Source: an uncultured Phycisphaerales bacterium (GTDB taxonomy: Bacteria > Planctomycetota > Phycisphaerae > Sedimentisphaerales > Anaerobacaceae). Taken from it: a stretch of DNA of 6,088 nt. Below are positions 6,043 to 6,088 of the stretch, one piece after another (position 1 is the first letter of the stretch; the number at the start of each line of letters is the position of its first letter). The position numbers and the translations under genes were made by a program. The DNA is taken from the NCBI GenBank assembly GCA_937927975.1, contig CALEZT010000222.1:1-6088 (forward strand), given 5' to 3'. Below the pieces are notes generated by a model. It was not told the origin of the DNA. It did not search any database and was given only the letters and a program-made list of their open reading frames with translations.

Positions 6043-6088
6043 CCACCGTGAGCCTGCTTAGCCCCACCACAGGAGTCTACGCCCACAG

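Noticed and set aside
6043..6088. Possible promoter or gene start at the right edge
   Set aside because: The 46 bases after the terminator show no convincing promoter elements, RBS or coding pattern.

Overview
The window is GC-rich and looks like a planctomycete chromosome, most likely class Phycisphaerae or a close relative. The inference rests on family content: a Sigma70_ECF-type sigma factor beside a large Ser/Thr kinase with a TPR/beta-propeller C-terminal half, an excisionase-type HTH protein start typical of planctomycete HTH-EIIA proteins, and a secreted PD40-dockerin-LamG protein. No taxonomic marker is present, so this is a family-level judgement.

Layout. Positions 1-103 carry the N-terminal 34 codons of a minus-strand helix-turn-helix gene running off the left edge. 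The divergent intergenic region (104-298) holds a heptamer tandem repeat (112-146) and a small palindrome (268-281) abutting the sigma factor ribosome binding site. Next, on the plus strand, come the ECF sigma factor (299-880), a 119-bp gap with a degenerate 9-bp tandem repeat and a G8 tract, and a 1049-residue transmembrane Ser/Thr kinase (1000-4149). A 158-bp gap with a plausible sigma70-like promoter leads to a secreted 550-residue protein (4308-5960) with five 55-residue PD40 repeats, a dockerin-like calcium-binding segment and a C-terminal LamG/concanavalin-like domain. A clear intrinsic terminator (6002-6042) closes the unit; 6043-6088 holds nothing recognisable.

How the genes may work together. 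ECF sigma/Ser-Thr kinase pairs are a recurrent planctomycete arrangement, and no anti-sigma gene is visible here. The natural hypothesis is that the kinase senses something through its extracytoplasmic TPR and propeller part and controls the neighbouring sigma factor by phosphorylation. The secreted propeller/dockerin/LamG protein may be an output or partner of this pathway, but it has its own likely promoter, so the link is only positional. I saw no mobile element, CRISPR array, tRNA or rRNA. The most unexplained items are the two short-period tandem repeats in the leaders.
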